Assembly (NCBI RefSeq): GCF_003595175.1
Contig: NZ_CP032419.1
Coordinates: 372,001 to 436,000 of the forward strand
Origin: Pseudomonas cavernae
GTDB taxonomy: Bacteria; Pseudomonadota; Gammaproteobacteria; Pseudomonadales; Pseudomonadaceae
Length of the DNA: 64,000 bases
Reading direction: 5' to 3'
A program made the position numbers and the translations under genes. This document shows, in pieces, positions 27,722 through 37,587 of the stretch (positions are counted from its first letter, which is position 1; each line of letters begins with the position of its first letter). The notes below the pieces were generated by a model. That model saw only the letters and a list, made by a program, of their open reading frames with translations. It made no database searches and had not been told where the DNA came from.

Positions 27722-28389
27722 GGGGCTTACTCCAGATTCCGGTAAAGCGATGTGCATGGCGGCGGAACAACGCTCGGCGAATGGGCAGAGCGCCTCGCGG
27801 CATCGGGAAATCGGCGCGAACGAGGGCCCGCTGAGGCGCGGCGCGCTTCAGGCGTGAAACCTATTCGGGCGGGATTTACGGCAATGCCGCGTTGGTTAGG
27901 CGGCGAAGCCCCTCATCGGCGTGGTGGGCCGTGAAACTGCGGGGCAAAGATGTGCTGTGGCGACAAAGCCGGCGCGCAGTAGCAGAATGTTGCCAGGTCC
28001 ATGTTGGCGATCTCCACGGTGCGCGGTACCGACATCGGTCGCTATGCCCTCTCCAACATAGCGTGACCGGCCAGCCTTCCGGCGACCCTGAACTCAGTTA
28101 AGTCTTGGGCTTTTGCAGTGTCAATATCATGACTATTTGCGACCATGGTCCTATCGTTTTTTGTAACTTATTGAAAAATATCGATTAAAATAAATAACAT
28201 AAAATGCCGCTCGTCTGAAAAGTGTGATTCTGCGCACGCATAGGCGCTTGCGCCGCGTGCCGCTGTTGTCCTCGCGAGCACGGTGCGCAGGGGCTGGGAA
28301 TGGGCTGTTGATGTGCGCCGGGCTATAAAGAACGACGGTAGCGCGATACTGTCCTAGCCCGTGCACCCGATGACCCGGAGGAATCCTGC
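27722..28389. other. Long leader of oxidase 3 and upstream region of the zinc protease gene
   Basis: 668 bp without a convincing gene. 27722-28090 is the oxidase 3 leader, related in sequence to the oxidase 2 leader. 28120-28210 is AT-rich. The rest carries only the start region of the downstream plus-strand gene. Confidence 0.5.
28095..28123 (-). promoter_or_regulatory. Predicted sigma-70 promoter of oxidase 3
   Basis: On the minus strand TTGACA, a 17-nt spacer ending in AAGAC, then TTAACT. The -10 is weak, but spacing and the AGACTTAA motif parallel the oxidase 2 promoter. It gives a leader of about 365 nt. Confidence 0.4.
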
Positions 28390-28893
28390 GTGAAAGCCGT
28401 TCTCGCCCTGCTTGCCCTGCTGACCTTGCCGGCCCTGGCTGCCGAGCCGACCCTGTATGGCCGCTACGAGTACATCAAGCTGCCCGAGTTGCAGCAGACC
28501 TTCAAAGCCAAGATGGACACCGGCGCGCTGACCGCCTCGCTGTCGGCCAAGGACATCGAGCGCTTCAGCCGTGACGGCGAGGACTGGGTGCGCTTCAAGC
28601 TGGCCACCAAGGATGCCGACGACACCGTCTACGAGCACAAGGTGGCGCGCATCAGCAAGATCAAGAGCCGCGTTGACGAGGAGGCAGAGGAGGAGGCGCC
28701 GGAGGCAGTCAAGCGGCCGGTGATCGACCTCGAGATGTGTCTGAACGGCGTGACCCGTACCATCGAGGTCAACCTCGCCGACCGCAGCCACTTCAACTAC
28801 CCGCTGCTGATCGGCGCCCGCGCCCTGCGCGAGTTCGATGCCGCGGTGAACCCGGCGCGGCGCTTCACCGCCGGCAAGCCCAAGTGTGATTGA
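28390..28893 (+). CDS. Secreted retropepsin-like aspartic protease (RimK-associated 'zinc protease' family)
   Basis: 167 residues. The start is GTG at 28390 after a GGAGG site. A signal peptide (MKAVLALLALLTLPALA) precedes the PF05618 domain: YEYIKLPEL, the catalytic-type MDTGALTASLSA, and PLLIGARALREFDAAVNPAR near the end. Members are often annotated ATP-dependent zinc protease, but the fold is that of a single-chain retropepsin dimer with the DTGA aspartate. No rimK or partner transporter is adjacent. The signal peptide places it in the periplasm. Confidence 0.85.
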   Translation: MKAVLALLALLTLPALAAEPTLYGRYEYIKLPELQQTFKAKMDTGALTASLSAKDIERFSRDGEDWVRFKLATKDADDTVYEHKVARISKIKSRVDEEAEEEAPEAVKRPVIDLEMCLNGVTRTIEVNLADRSHFNYPLLIGARALREFDAAVNPARRFTAGKPKCD

Positions 28894-29272
28894 CGCCTGA
28901 GCGGGCATCCGGCACTTCCCGGCATTCTCCCTGGGAGCGCAAGAACCTGCCCCGAATCAGCGGCGCGTCGACGATCCCCTGGTCGATACCGCCAATTTGT
29001 TGGCGGAGATTTTCCGTGTCGACGTCTGGGCCGGCTCCTGGCGCAGCGCCAATTGCCCGAGCTGCTGCGCGCCTGGGGCCAGCGCCGGCCGGCGCGCCGA
29101 GCCGGGCTTTCTCGCCCTCGTCATCAGCGCTATTCGCGGGATCAAGAACGCCCTGAGAGTGCGCCTGAACGGCCAGAGCCTGAGCTGCGCCGCGTTCTTC
29201 CTCTGCGAGGCGCTCGGCCTGTATCGCGCGCCGAGCTGGCGCGGCGGATCGAGTTGCGGTTTCCGCCGCGGT
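28894..29272 (+). other. Gap with possible decayed gene
   Basis: 379 bp between two intact genes. Short protein-like stretches appear in different plus-strand frames (for example RQLPELLRAWGQRRPARRA, then AELARRIELRFPPRFR), but no single frame is convincing and no ribosome site was found. It may be a frameshifted small gene; I do not recognise a family. Confidence 0.25.
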
Positions 29273-29902
29273 TCAGGCCGGCGGCTGGGTGGCCTGCAAC
29301 GACGGGAGCTGGCTGACTTCGGCATACCAGGCGGCCAGCTGCGGCTGGCGCTGGCGCCAGCCGAGTTCGGGCTGGCGCAGGTCGAGATAGCCGAGGGCGC
29401 AGGCGACGCCGATGGCGGCGACGTCGAAGTGGCAACTCAGCTCGGCCACCGCATGGCTTTCCAGCTCGGCGAGGCCGCGCTCGATCTTCGCCTGCTGGCC
29501 GTCCAGCCAGTCACGCCACTGTTTGTCGGCGGGGCGCAGGAAGTTTTCATAGCGGATCAGCACCGCCGCATCGAGGATTGCATCGGCCAGCGCCGCCAGG
29601 GTCAGGCGCCGCCAGCGCGCACTGCCTTCGCGGGGGATCAGCGGTTCGCCGACATGCTGCTGGTCGAGGTAGTCGAAGATCACCCGGCTGTCGTACAGCA
29701 CGCTGCCGTCGGCCAGGCGCAACGCCGGAATCTTGCCGGCCGGGTTGCTGGCGTTGACCGCCGGGTGGGGGCTGGTCGGCGCCAGTTGCACGCTCTCCAG
29801 GGCGACGCGCGGCAGCTGGCCGGTCTCGTGCAGCAACACCATGATCTTGCGCACGAAGGGCGAGCTGGGTGAGTGGAACAGGGTCATGGTGGGGGCTGAC
29901 AT
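29273..29902 (-). CDS. Glutathione S-transferase family protein
   Basis: 209 residues. An N-terminal thioredoxin-like GST domain (MTLFHSPSSPFVRKIMVLLHE, with Ser residues in the catalytic position) contains the cis-Pro motif KIPAL and DSRVIFDYLD. An all-helical C-terminal domain follows. The start at 29902 is supported by GCGGAGA; an alternative is 29887. Substrate unknown. The next gene upstream on this strand ends about 70 nt away, so it may have its own promoter. Confidence 0.88.
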   Translation of the reverse strand: MSAPTMTLFHSPSSPFVRKIMVLLHETGQLPRVALESVQLAPTSPHPAVNASNPAGKIPALRLADGSVLYDSRVIFDYLDQQHVGEPLIPREGSARWRRLTLAALADAILDAAVLIRYENFLRPADKQWRDWLDGQQAKIERGLAELESHAVAELSCHFDVAAIGVACALGYLDLRQPELGWRQRQPQLAAWYAEVSQLPSLQATQPPA

Positions 29903-29974
29903 GGCGATTCTCCGCAAGGTTTTGTCTCAGTCTATCGTCCGCGGCGCGATTTGCGTCCGCCTGCTTGGCGCGGC

Positions 29975-30682
29975 TCAGAGCGACGGTGTGGCCTGCCGGC
30001 GCTGCCAATGCTGCAGGCGCTGGTCGAGGGCGTGCAGGCTGTCCAGTTGCTGGCGGCGGGCGCGGCTGAACAGGATCAGGGCGAGTTCGGCGGTGACCAG
30101 GGCGTCGGCGCTGGCGTGGTGACGCTGCTGCACCTGCAGGCCGAAATACCCGGTCCAGGCGTCCAGCCCGGCGCGGCGCAGCTCCGCTTGCGGACAGAGC
30201 AGCGGCGCCAGTTCGGCGGCATCGAGGAACGGATGCTGCAGGCGCAGGCCGAGCGTCTGCTTCAGGGCGCGGCTCAGCATGTGGCGGTCGAAGCCGGCGT
30301 GGAAGGCCAGCAGCGGGCTGGCGCCGAGGAACTCGAGGAAGTCCAGCAGCGCTTCGGCCGGCTCGCGCCCGGCGACGATGGCACTGGGCGCCAGACCATG
30401 GATCAGGGTGCTGGCGCCGGCCCGCTGGTCGGCGCGCTGCAGGGTGCATTCGTACTGCTGGGCGAGGTCGATGGCGCCGTGCTCGATCACCACCGCGCCG
30501 ATCGACAGCACTTGGTCGCGCTGCGGGTTGAGGCCGCTGGTTTCCAGGTCGAGCACCACCAGGCGCTGCTCGGCCAGTGGTCGCTGGCTGAGTGGTGTGG
30601 GTATTGGCAGCCGCTGCAGGCGCTCGAGCTGTGCCGGCGTCAGCATGGGGCCGGGGCGCTGCAGCCAGGCCAACAGGCTCAT
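29975..30682 (-). CDS. DnaQ-like 3'-5' exonuclease (DEDDh)
   Basis: 235 residues. Exonuclease domain with VVLDLETSG (Asp and Glu of Exo I), HAGFDRHML (Exo II Asp) and HHASADALVTAEL (Exo III His and Asp). An N-terminal extension of about 40 residues precedes it. The start ATG overlaps the stop of the upstream cNMP/CBS/DUF294 gene (ATGA), a pairing that I believe is common in Pseudomonas. Likely acts on DNA or RNA 3' ends; whether it functions with a polymerase is unknown. Confidence 0.85.
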   Translation of the reverse strand: MSLLAWLQRPGPMLTPAQLERLQRLPIPTPLSQRPLAEQRLVVLDLETSGLNPQRDQVLSIGAVVIEHGAIDLAQQYECTLQRADQRAGASTLIHGLAPSAIVAGREPAEALLDFLEFLGASPLLAFHAGFDRHMLSRALKQTLGLRLQHPFLDAAELAPLLCPQAELRRAGLDAWTGYFGLQVQQRHHASADALVTAELALILFSRARRQQLDSLHALDQRLQHWQRRQATPSL

Positions 30683-32616
30683 AGCTGGTAACGCAGCGCC
30701 AGGCTGCTCTGCAGGCGCTGGGCCTGGCGTAGTGACTCGCGCAGGATGCGCCGGTCGAGGTGGTTGAGGTGGTCCGGGTTCAGGCGGTTGGAGTAGGGCA
30801 GCTGCTGGTGCGCTTGGAGTTGGTGCTGCTGCATGCGAGTCTGCTGGATGAAGTGATAGGCCTCCTCATAGGCGGCGCCGTCCTGGGCATCGATCACCTC
30901 GTGCTCGATCAGCGCGCGCAGGCGGCCGAGGGTGCCGGTCTCGCCGATGCCGTGGGCGAGGGCGAGCAGCCGCGCGCCGTCGACGAAGGGGGTCAGACCC
31001 TGCACCTTGAGATCGAGGGTGCCGTCCCGCTCGCCGTGCTTGCGCTCGACCACGAAGTCGCGAAAGCGCCCCACCGGCGGGCGCATGCGCAGCGCGTTGG
31101 CGGCCATCAGGCGCTGGAACAGCGGGTTGTCGGCGACCTCGGCGAGCAGTTGCGCGCGCAATTGCTCGCAGCCGTCCTCCGCGCCCCAGACCGCGCGCAG
31201 GTCAAAGAAGATGGTCGAGCCGAGCAGGTTCTCCGGGGTCGCCTCGCGGATGAAGCCGGAGAAGCGCCGCGCCCACTCGCTGCGCGACAGGCAGAGCTGC
31301 GGGTTGCCGGCCATGATGCCGCCCTGGCACAGGCTGAAGCCGCACTGCGCCAGGGCCTGGTTGATCTGTTCGGCCAGCGGCAGCAGGCGCCCGCGCAGCA
31401 GCGCCGCCTCGGCGGCGTCACTGGCCTCGAAGAGGATGCCGTTGTCCTGGTCGGTGTGCAGGGTCTGCTCGCGGCGGCCCTCGCTGCCGAAGCACAGCCA
31501 GGTGAAGGGCACGCCCGGGTCGCCGAACTGCTCCAGGCACAGCTCGATCACCCGGCAGACGGTGTGGTCGTTGAGCTGGGTGAGCAGGCGGGTGATTTGC
31601 GTCGAGCTGGCGCCGTGGGCGAGCATGCGTTCGACCAGCAGGTGGATGTCGCGACGCAGCGCCACCAGGGTTTCGAGCTGGCCGGCGTGGCGGATGGTGC
31701 GCGCCAGGTGCACCAGGTCGACGCGCTGCAGGGAGAACAGGTCGCGCTCGGACACCACGCCGGTCAGGCGCCCGTGCTCGACCAGGCAGACGTGGGCGAT
31801 GTGCCTTTCGGTCATCGCCAGCGCCGCGTCGAAGGCGCTGGCCGTCGGGGCCAGGTGGAAGGGGCGCTGGGTCATGATCTCGGCAATGGGTTGCTCCAGG
31901 TCGGCGCAGGCTTCGCCGATCACCCGGCGCAGGTCGCGCAGGGTGAAGATGCCCAGCGGCCGTTGGTCCGCATCGACTATGACGATGCTGCCGACATGCG
32001 CCTCGTGCATGCGCCTGACCGCCGCGCGCAGCGGCGTTGCGGGGGTGCAGGTCACCGGCTGCTGCATGGCCAGCTCGGCCAGGCGGGTGTCCAGCGAATA
32101 CTGGGCGCCGAGGCTCTCCGCCGCGCGCAGCTGCACCTGCTGGTTGACCTGGTCGAGCAGGCTGCTGACCCCGCGCAGGGCGAAGTCGCGGAACGGCGCC
32201 GAACTGGCAAACAGGCGGGCGAAGGCGTCCTTGCCGAGCAGCAGGCAGAAGGTGTCGGCGCCGGCCAGGTGCTCGGTGCGGGTCGCGCGCTCGCCGAGCA
32301 GGGCGGCGAGCGGGAAGCACTCGCCGCTGGTGATCTCGAAGGTGGTCTCGGTGCCACGCTTGGCCGAATGCGGGCGCTCGCCGACCACCCGGCCCTGCTT
32401 GACGATATAGAAGTGCTGCACCGGCCCGTCGCCGGGCTTGATGATGCTTTCGCCCTCGGCATAGAAGCGCAGCTGGCAGTGCTCCAGCAGGTAGACCAGG
32501 TGGGCGTTGTCCATCTGGTTGAACGGCGGGAACTTCTGCAGAAACTCCATCAGGCCATGGATGTTCTGCTGCACGGCGGCCTTGCCCGCCTGGGCGAAGG
32601 CATCGCGGTTGCTCAT
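30679..32616 (-). CDS. cNMP-binding, CBS-pair, DUF294 nucleotidyltransferase-like protein
   Basis: 645 residues. Domains in order: a cyclic-nucleotide-binding domain (about 20-150, EGESIIKPGDGPVQHFYIVK region), a CBS pair (about 175-290, MHEAHVGSIVIVDADQRPLG), a DUF294 nucleotidyltransferase-like domain (CFGSEGRREQTLHTDQDNG, the GSxxRxE and DxD positions), and the C-terminal DUF294_C helical domain. It is a cytoplasmic signal-responsive protein resembling a GlnD-type transferase module. The ATG at 32616 is chosen because upstream residues are derived from a repeat. Translationally coupled to the exonuclease gene. Confidence 0.88.
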   Translation of the reverse strand: MSNRDAFAQAGKAAVQQNIHGLMEFLQKFPPFNQMDNAHLVYLLEHCQLRFYAEGESIIKPGDGPVQHFYIVKQGRVVGERPHSAKRGTETTFEITSGECFPLAALLGERATRTEHLAGADTFCLLLGKDAFARLFASSAPFRDFALRGVSSLLDQVNQQVQLRAAESLGAQYSLDTRLAELAMQQPVTCTPATPLRAAVRRMHEAHVGSIVIVDADQRPLGIFTLRDLRRVIGEACADLEQPIAEIMTQRPFHLAPTASAFDAALAMTERHIAHVCLVEHGRLTGVVSERDLFSLQRVDLVHLARTIRHAGQLETLVALRRDIHLLVERMLAHGASSTQITRLLTQLNDHTVCRVIELCLEQFGDPGVPFTWLCFGSEGRREQTLHTDQDNGILFEASDAAEAALLRGRLLPLAEQINQALAQCGFSLCQGGIMAGNPQLCLSRSEWARRFSGFIREATPENLLGSTIFFDLRAVWGAEDGCEQLRAQLLAEVADNPLFQRLMAANALRMRPPVGRFRDFVVERKHGERDGTLDLKVQGLTPFVDGARLLALAHGIGETGTLGRLRALIEHEVIDAQDGAAYEEAYHFIQQTRMQQHQLQAHQQLPYSNRLNPDHLNHLDRRILRESLRQAQRLQSSLALRYQL

Positions 32617-32732
32617 GCTATGGGCCCTGCGAGGAGCGGATTCCCCATGGTCAGGGCTGCGGGCTGGCTTGCCCATTGGACCTAAGTCTAGGCGCGGGGC
32701 GCGGGGCGCGAGGCCGCGGGGTTGGCGAGGCG

Positions 32733-32801
32733 GTAGGGTGGAAAACCGCGAAGCGTTTTCCACCGGCTGCCGGTGGATGTGAAAAGCGCCATCCACCCTA
32801 C
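32733..32801. repeat. Intergenic palindromic repeat, GGAAAACC subtype
   Basis: GTAGGGTGGAAAACCGCGAAGCG then TTTTCCACC and a right end GGCGC-like segment finishing CATCCACCCTAC. It has the same outer ends as the other repeats but an AAAACC/GTTTTCC inner palindrome. Confidence 0.65.
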
Positions 32802-32856
32802 AAAAAAGCCGCCGCCCGCGAATGGCGGGCGGCGGTCTGGGTGGGGCCGGGCGCGA

Positions 32857-34413
32857 TCAGGTGGTGCGGATCAGGTGGTCGAAGGCACTCAGCGAGGCCT
32901 TGGCGCCTTCGCCCACGGCGATGACGATCTGCTTGTACGGCACGGTAGTCACGTCGCCGGCGGCGAACACGCCCGGTACCGAGGTTTCGCCCCGCGCATC
33001 GGCGATGATCTCGCCGCGTGGCGACAACTCGATGCTGCCCTTCAGCCAGTCGCTGTTGGGCAGCAGGCCGATCTGCACGAAGATGCCTTCCAGCTCGACG
33101 GTGCGCAGCTCCTCGCTGACGCGGTCCTTGTAGACCAGGCCGGTGACTTTCTGCCCGTCGCCCTTGACCTCGGTGGTCAGCGCGCTCTTGATCACGGTGA
33201 CGTTGGCCAGGCTGTTGAGTTTCTTCTGCAGCACGGCGTCGGCGCGCAACTTGTCATCGAACTCGATCAGGGTGACATGGCTGACGATGCCGGCCAGGTC
33301 GATGGCCGCTTCCACGCCGGAGTTGCCGCCGCCGATCACCGCCACGCGCTTGCCCTTGAACAGCGGGCCGTCACAGTGCGGGCAGAAGCACACGCCCTTG
33401 GCCTTGTATTCCTTCTCGCCGGGCACGTTCATTTCGCGCCAGCGCGCGCCGGTGGCGAGGATCACGGTCTTGGCCTTGAGGCTCGCACCGCTCTCGAACT
33501 TGACCTCGTGCAGGCCGCCGGCGGCGCTGGCCGGGATCAGCGCGCTGGCGCGCTGCAGGTCCATGATGTCGACGTCGTACTGCTTGACGTGCTCTTCCAG
33601 GGCGCGCGCCAGTTTCGGTCCTTCGGTCTCCTGCACGGAAACGAAGTTCTCGATCGCCATGGTGTCCAGCACCTGGCCACCGAAGCGCTCGGCGGCCACG
33701 CCGGTGCGGATGCCCTTGCGCGCGGCATAGATGGCCGCTGCGGCGCCGGCCGGGCCACCGCCGACCACCAGCACGTCGAAGGCGTCCTTGGCGTTCATCT
33801 TCTCGGCGTCGCGGCTGGCGGCGCCGGTGTCGATCTTGGCGAGGATTTCCTTCACCTCCATGCGCCCCGAAGCGAACACTTCACCGTTCAGGTAGATGCT
33901 CGGCACGGCCATGATCTGGCGGCGCTCGACTTCTTCCTGGAACAGCGCGCCGTCGATCGACACGTTGCGGATGTTCGGGTTGAGCACCGCCATCAGGTTC
34001 AGCGCCTGGACCACGTCCGGGCAGTTCTGGCAGGACAGCGAGAAGTAGGTTTCGAATTCGAAACGGCCTTCGATGCTCTTGATCTGCTCGATGGTCTCGG
34101 CGTCCAGCTTGGACGGGTGGCCGCCGACCTGCAGCAGGGCCAGGACCAGCGAGGTAAATTCGTGGCCCATGGGGATGCCGGCGAAGGTCAGGCCGATATC
34201 CGCACCCGGGCGGTTGAGCGAGAACGACGGACGACGGGCGTCGCTGCCATCGGTCTTCAGGGTGATCTTGTCGGTCAGGCCGACGATGTCGTTGAGCAGG
34301 CCGAGCAGTTCCTGGGACTTCGCGCTGTCATCGAGGGACGCAACGATCTCGAACGGCAGGGTGACCTTCTCGAGGTAAGCCTTCAACTGGGATTTCAGAT
34401 TGGCGTCCAACAT
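32857..34413 (-). CDS. ahpF: Alkyl hydroperoxide reductase subunit F
   Basis: 518 residues. Two thioredoxin-fold N-terminal domains with the redox pair Cys128-Cys131 (CQNC) are followed by a thioredoxin-reductase-like module with the FAD motif VVGGGPAG (from about 217), the active disulphide Cys344-Cys347 (CPHC) and a NAD(P)H site. It transfers electrons from NADH to AhpC to reduce peroxides in the cytoplasm. GAGGAA precedes ATG 34413. Lies downstream of ahpC, separated by a hairpin. Confidence 0.97.
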   Translation of the reverse strand: MLDANLKSQLKAYLEKVTLPFEIVASLDDSAKSQELLGLLNDIVGLTDKITLKTDGSDARRPSFSLNRPGADIGLTFAGIPMGHEFTSLVLALLQVGGHPSKLDAETIEQIKSIEGRFEFETYFSLSCQNCPDVVQALNLMAVLNPNIRNVSIDGALFQEEVERRQIMAVPSIYLNGEVFASGRMEVKEILAKIDTGAASRDAEKMNAKDAFDVLVVGGGPAGAAAAIYAARKGIRTGVAAERFGGQVLDTMAIENFVSVQETEGPKLARALEEHVKQYDVDIMDLQRASALIPASAAGGLHEVKFESGASLKAKTVILATGARWREMNVPGEKEYKAKGVCFCPHCDGPLFKGKRVAVIGGGNSGVEAAIDLAGIVSHVTLIEFDDKLRADAVLQKKLNSLANVTVIKSALTTEVKGDGQKVTGLVYKDRVSEELRTVELEGIFVQIGLLPNSDWLKGSIELSPRGEIIADARGETSVPGVFAAGDVTTVPYKQIVIAVGEGAKASLSAFDHLIRTT

Positions 34414-34455
34414 GACTGCAATTTCCTCTGCGAAAGTACGAATTTCAGAAACAGA

Positions 34456-34487
34456 AACGCCCGGACGGATCGCCCGGGCGTTCGGGC
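34456..34487 (-). terminator. Hairpin between ahpC and ahpF (terminator or attenuator)
   Basis: On the minus strand GAACGCCCGGGCG-ATC-CGTCCGGGCGTTTC, a strong stem with only a short T-run. It probably stabilises the ahpC message or partly terminates, giving less ahpF than ahpC. Confidence 0.6.
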
Positions 34488-34541
34488 ACCAGAAGGGCTG
34501 GGATTCAGCCCTTGCAGCGCAGCAACCTTGTGGGTTGCGGC

Positions 34542-35105
34542 TTAGATTTTACCGACCAGGTCGAGGGACGGAGCCAGAGTGGCTTCGCCTTCTTTCCACT
34601 TGGCCGGGCAGACCTGACCCGGGTTGGCGGCGGTGTACTGGGCAGCTTTCAGCTTGCGCAGGGTTTCCGCGACGTCACGGGCGATTTCGTTGGAGTGGAT
34701 TTCCACGGTCTTGATCACGCCTTCCGGGTTGATCACGAAGGTACCGCGCAGGGCCAGGCCTTCTTCCGGGATGTGCACGCCGAACGCGTTGGTCAGTTGG
34801 TGAGTCGGGTCACCGATCAGCGGGAACTGAGCCTTGCCAACGGCCGGGGAGGTTTCGTGCCAGACCTTGTGCGAGAAGTGGGTGTCGGTGGTGACGATGT
34901 ACACCTCGGTACCGGCCTTCTGGAACTCGGCGTAGTTGTTGGCGGCGTCTTCGATCTCGGTCGGGCAGTTGAAGGTGAAGGCGGCCGGCATGAAGATCAG
35001 CACGGACCACTTGCCCTTCAGGGACTGCTCGGTGACTTCGACGAACTCGCCGGCGTGGAAAGCGTTGGCCTTGAACGGCTGGACTTGGGTGTTGATGAGA
35101 GACAT
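34542..35105 (-). CDS. ahpC: Alkyl hydroperoxide reductase subunit C (peroxiredoxin)
   Basis: 187 residues, the standard length of the AhpC/Prx1 group. Peroxidatic Cys47 in [11 protein letters not shown] and resolving Cys166 in [12 protein letters not shown] are present. It reduces H2O2 and organic peroxides and is recycled by AhpF, the next gene. AAGGAG precedes ATG 35105. OxyR control is usual in the family, but no clean OxyR site was found upstream. Confidence 0.98.
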   Translation of the reverse strand: MSLINTQVQPFKANAFHAGEFVEVTEQSLKGKWSVLIFMPAAFTFNCPTEIEDAANNYAEFQKAGTEVYIVTTDTHFSHKVWHETSPAVGKAQFPLIGDPTHQLTNAFGVHIPEEGLALRGTFVINPEGVIKTVEIHSNEIARDVAETLRKLKAAQYTAANPGQVCPAKWKEGEATLAPSLDLVGKI

Positions 35106-35366
35106 TCACTGAACTCCTTCAGGTGTTTGGAAAGTTGACGCTGGCCATCCTAGTCCATCGAGCCTGAGAGGCTAAATTGATTGAGGGCATCGGATGGATT
35201 ACTTCTCTCTATATAGAGAGCCGCGGCGATAGCCTAAGTGGGGGCGGCCGTGATGCAAATCAACTGGGTCTAAGTACGGCCACCTTATCCCTGACCACAT
35301 GACAATCCGTTGAGTTCGGTCAATTGCCCGGCCCTTTTGCGACACGGCGATGAGCGGCGTGCAGGC
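35106..35366. other. ahpC upstream region
   Basis: About 260 bp with no gene. It contains the 16-nt palindrome CTCTCTATATAGAGAG (35205-35220) and a TAGGAT -10-like hexamer on the minus strand at 35147-35152. Likely the ahpC promoter region; regulator not assigned. Confidence 0.45.
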
Positions 35367-35399
35367 ATAAAAAAACCGCCCCGAGGGGCGGCTTTTTCA
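35367..35399 (-). terminator. Rho-independent terminator of glcB
   Basis: On the minus strand AAAAAGCCGCCCC-TCG-GGGCGGTTTTTTT. It is symmetric in A/T tracts, so it could also work in the plus direction. About 12 nt after the glcB stop. Confidence 0.9.
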
Positions 35400-35409
35400 G
35401 TGCTGCGGA

Positions 35410-37587
35410 TCAGAGGCCGTTCTTGGCCTTGAACTCGCGGCGGCGGCGGTGCAGCACCGGCTCGGTGTAGCCGTTGGGCTGCTGGGTGCCTTCCAGCACC
35501 AGCTCCAGTGCGGCCTGGAACGCCACGTTGTCGTCGAAGTTCGGCGCCAGCGGGCGGTACAGCGGGTCGCTGGCGTTCTGGCGGTCGACCACCGGAGCCA
35601 TGCGCTTGAGGCTGGCGAGCACCTGCTCCTCGCTGACGATGCCGTGACGCAGCCAGTTGGCCAGCAGCTGGCTGGAGATGCGCAGGGTGGCGCGGTCTTC
35701 CATCAGGCCGACGTCGTTGATGTCCGGCACCTTGGAGCAGCCGACGCCCTGGTCGATCCAGCGCACCACGTAGCCGAGGATGCCCTGGGCGTTGTTGTCC
35801 AGTTCGTTCTGGATTTCCTCGGCCGACCAGTTGGTATTCGGCGCCAGCGGAATGCTCAGGATGTCGTCCAGCGAGGCGCGCGGGCGCTTGGCCAGCTCGG
35901 CCTGGCGGGCGAACACGTCGACCTGGTGGTAGTGCAGGGCGTGCAGCGCGGCGGCGGTCGGCGACGGCACCCAGGCGGTGTTGGCGCCGGCCAGTGGGTG
36001 AGCGATCTTCTGCTCGACCATCGCGGCCATCAGGTCGGGCATCGCCCACATGCCCTTGCCGATCTGCGCGCGGCCTTGCAGGCCGGTGGCCAGGCCGATG
36101 TCGACGTTCCAGTTCTCGTAGGCGCCGATCCACTTCTCGCTCTTCATGGCGGCCTTGCGCACCACGGCGCCGGCTTCCATGGAGGTGTGGATCTCGTCAC
36201 CGGTGCGGTCGAGGAAGCCGGTGTTGATGAACACCACGCGCTCGCGGGCGGCCTTGATGCAGGCCTTGAGGTTGACGGTGGTGCGCCGCTCCTCGTCCAT
36301 GATGCCGACCTTCAGGGTGTTGCGCGGCAGGTCGAGGACGTCCTCGATGCGGCCGAACAGCTCGCTGGTGAAGGCGACTTCTTCCGGGCCGTGCATCTTC
36401 GGCTTGACGATGTACACCGAGCCGGTGCGGGTGTTCTTGCGGCTGGTGTTGCCATTCAGGTTGTGCACCGCGATCAGGCTGGTGAACAGGCCGTCCTGAA
36501 TGCCTTCCGGCACTTCGTTGCCCTGGGCGTCGAGGATCGCCGGGTTGGTCATCAGGTGACCGACGTTGCGCACGAACAGCAGGGAGCGGCCGTGCAGGGT
36601 CAGCTCGCTGCCGTCGGCATGGGTGTAGACGCGATCCGGGTTCATGATGCGGGTGAAGGTCTGGCCGCCCTTGGCGACGCTTTCGGCCAGATTGCCCTTC
36701 ATCAGGCCCAGCCAGTTGCGGTAGACCACGGTCTTGTCGTCGGCATCGACGGCGGCCACCGAGTCTTCGCAGTCCATGATGGTGGTCAGCGCGGCTTCCA
36801 TCAGCACGTCTTTGACGCCGGCGGCATCGGTCTGGCCGATCGGGCTGGACGGGTCGATCTGGATCTCGAAGTGCAGGCCGTTGTGCTTGAGCAGCACGGC
36901 TTGCGGGGCGTTGTGGTCGCCCTGGAAGGCGATGAACTGGGCGGCATTCTGCAGGCTGGTGGTGCTGCCATTCTTCAGGCTGACGGCCAGGGTGCCGTTC
37001 TGCACCGCATAGCCGGTGGCGTCGGCGTGGGAGCCGTTGGCCAGCGGCGCGGCTTGGTCGAGGAAGGCGCGGGCGTAGGCGATGACCTTGTCGCCGCGGA
37101 CCTTGTTGTAGCCTTTGCCCTTCTCGGCGCCGCCTTCTTCGCTGATCACGTCGGTGCCGTACAGCGCGTCGTACAGCGAGCCCCAGCGGGCGTTGGCGGC
37201 GTTCAGGGCGAAGCGCGCGTTCATTACCGGCACCACCAGCTGCGGGCCGGCCATGCGGGCGATTTCGTCGTCGACGTTTTCGGTGGTGGCGCGGAAGTCT
37301 TCGGCTTCCGGCAGCAGGTAGCCGATGTCCTGCAGGAAGGCCTTGTAGGCCACGGCGTCATGCGCCTGGCCGGCCCGCGCCTGGTGCCAGGCGTCGATCT
37401 GGGCCTGCAATTCGTCGCGCTTGGCAAGCAGGGCTTTGTTCTTGGGCGCGAGGTCATTAATGACCGCTTCCACACCGGCCCAGAATTTGTCGGCAGCGAT
37501 GCCGGTACCGGGGATGGCTTCGTTGTTCACGAAGTCGAACAGCACTTTGGCGACCTGCAGGCCGCCGACTTGAACGCGATCAGTCAT
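35410..37587 (-). CDS. glcB: Malate synthase G
   Basis: 725 residues, the size of the monomeric G isoform. It condenses glyoxylate and acetyl-CoA to malate in the glyoxylate bypass and glycolate use. Recognisable: [19 protein letters not shown] start, [15 protein letters not shown] with the Mg-binding acids, [20 protein letters not shown] loop residues (reported here by region, about 385-405), and [17 protein letters not shown]. The start at 37587 follows GTGAGGC; an upstream ATG at 37620 lacks support. Monocistronic. Confidence 0.97.
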   Translation of the reverse strand: MTDRVQVGGLQVAKVLFDFVNNEAIPGTGIAADKFWAGVEAVINDLAPKNKALLAKRDELQAQIDAWHQARAGQAHDAVAYKAFLQDIGYLLPEAEDFRATTENVDDEIARMAGPQLVVPVMNARFALNAANARWGSLYDALYGTDVISEEGGAEKGKGYNKVRGDKVIAYARAFLDQAAPLANGSHADATGYAVQNGTLAVSLKNGSTTSLQNAAQFIAFQGDHNAPQAVLLKHNGLHFEIQIDPSSPIGQTDAAGVKDVLMEAALTTIMDCEDSVAAVDADDKTVVYRNWLGLMKGNLAESVAKGGQTFTRIMNPDRVYTHADGSELTLHGRSLLFVRNVGHLMTNPAILDAQGNEVPEGIQDGLFTSLIAVHNLNGNTSRKNTRTGSVYIVKPKMHGPEEVAFTSELFGRIEDVLDLPRNTLKVGIMDEERRTTVNLKACIKAARERVVFINTGFLDRTGDEIHTSMEAGAVVRKAAMKSEKWIGAYENWNVDIGLATGLQGRAQIGKGMWAMPDLMAAMVEQKIAHPLAGANTAWVPSPTAAALHALHYHQVDVFARQAELAKRPRASLDDILSIPLAPNTNWSAEEIQNELDNNAQGILGYVVRWIDQGVGCSKVPDINDVGLMEDRATLRISSQLLANWLRHGIVSEEQVLASLKRMAPVVDRQNASDPLYRPLAPNFDDNVAFQAALELVLEGTQQPNGYTEPVLHRRRREFKAKNGL

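Noticed and set aside
30760..32685. Long open frame antisense to the cNMP/CBS/DUF294 gene
   Set aside because: High-GC sequence keeps stops rare in several frames. The minus-strand protein has full domain matches and the antisense frame has none.
35106..35280. Canonical OxyR operator for ahpC
   Set aside because: No ATAG-N7-CTAT-N7-ATAG-N7-CTAT arrangement could be placed; only a dyad with different spacing is present.
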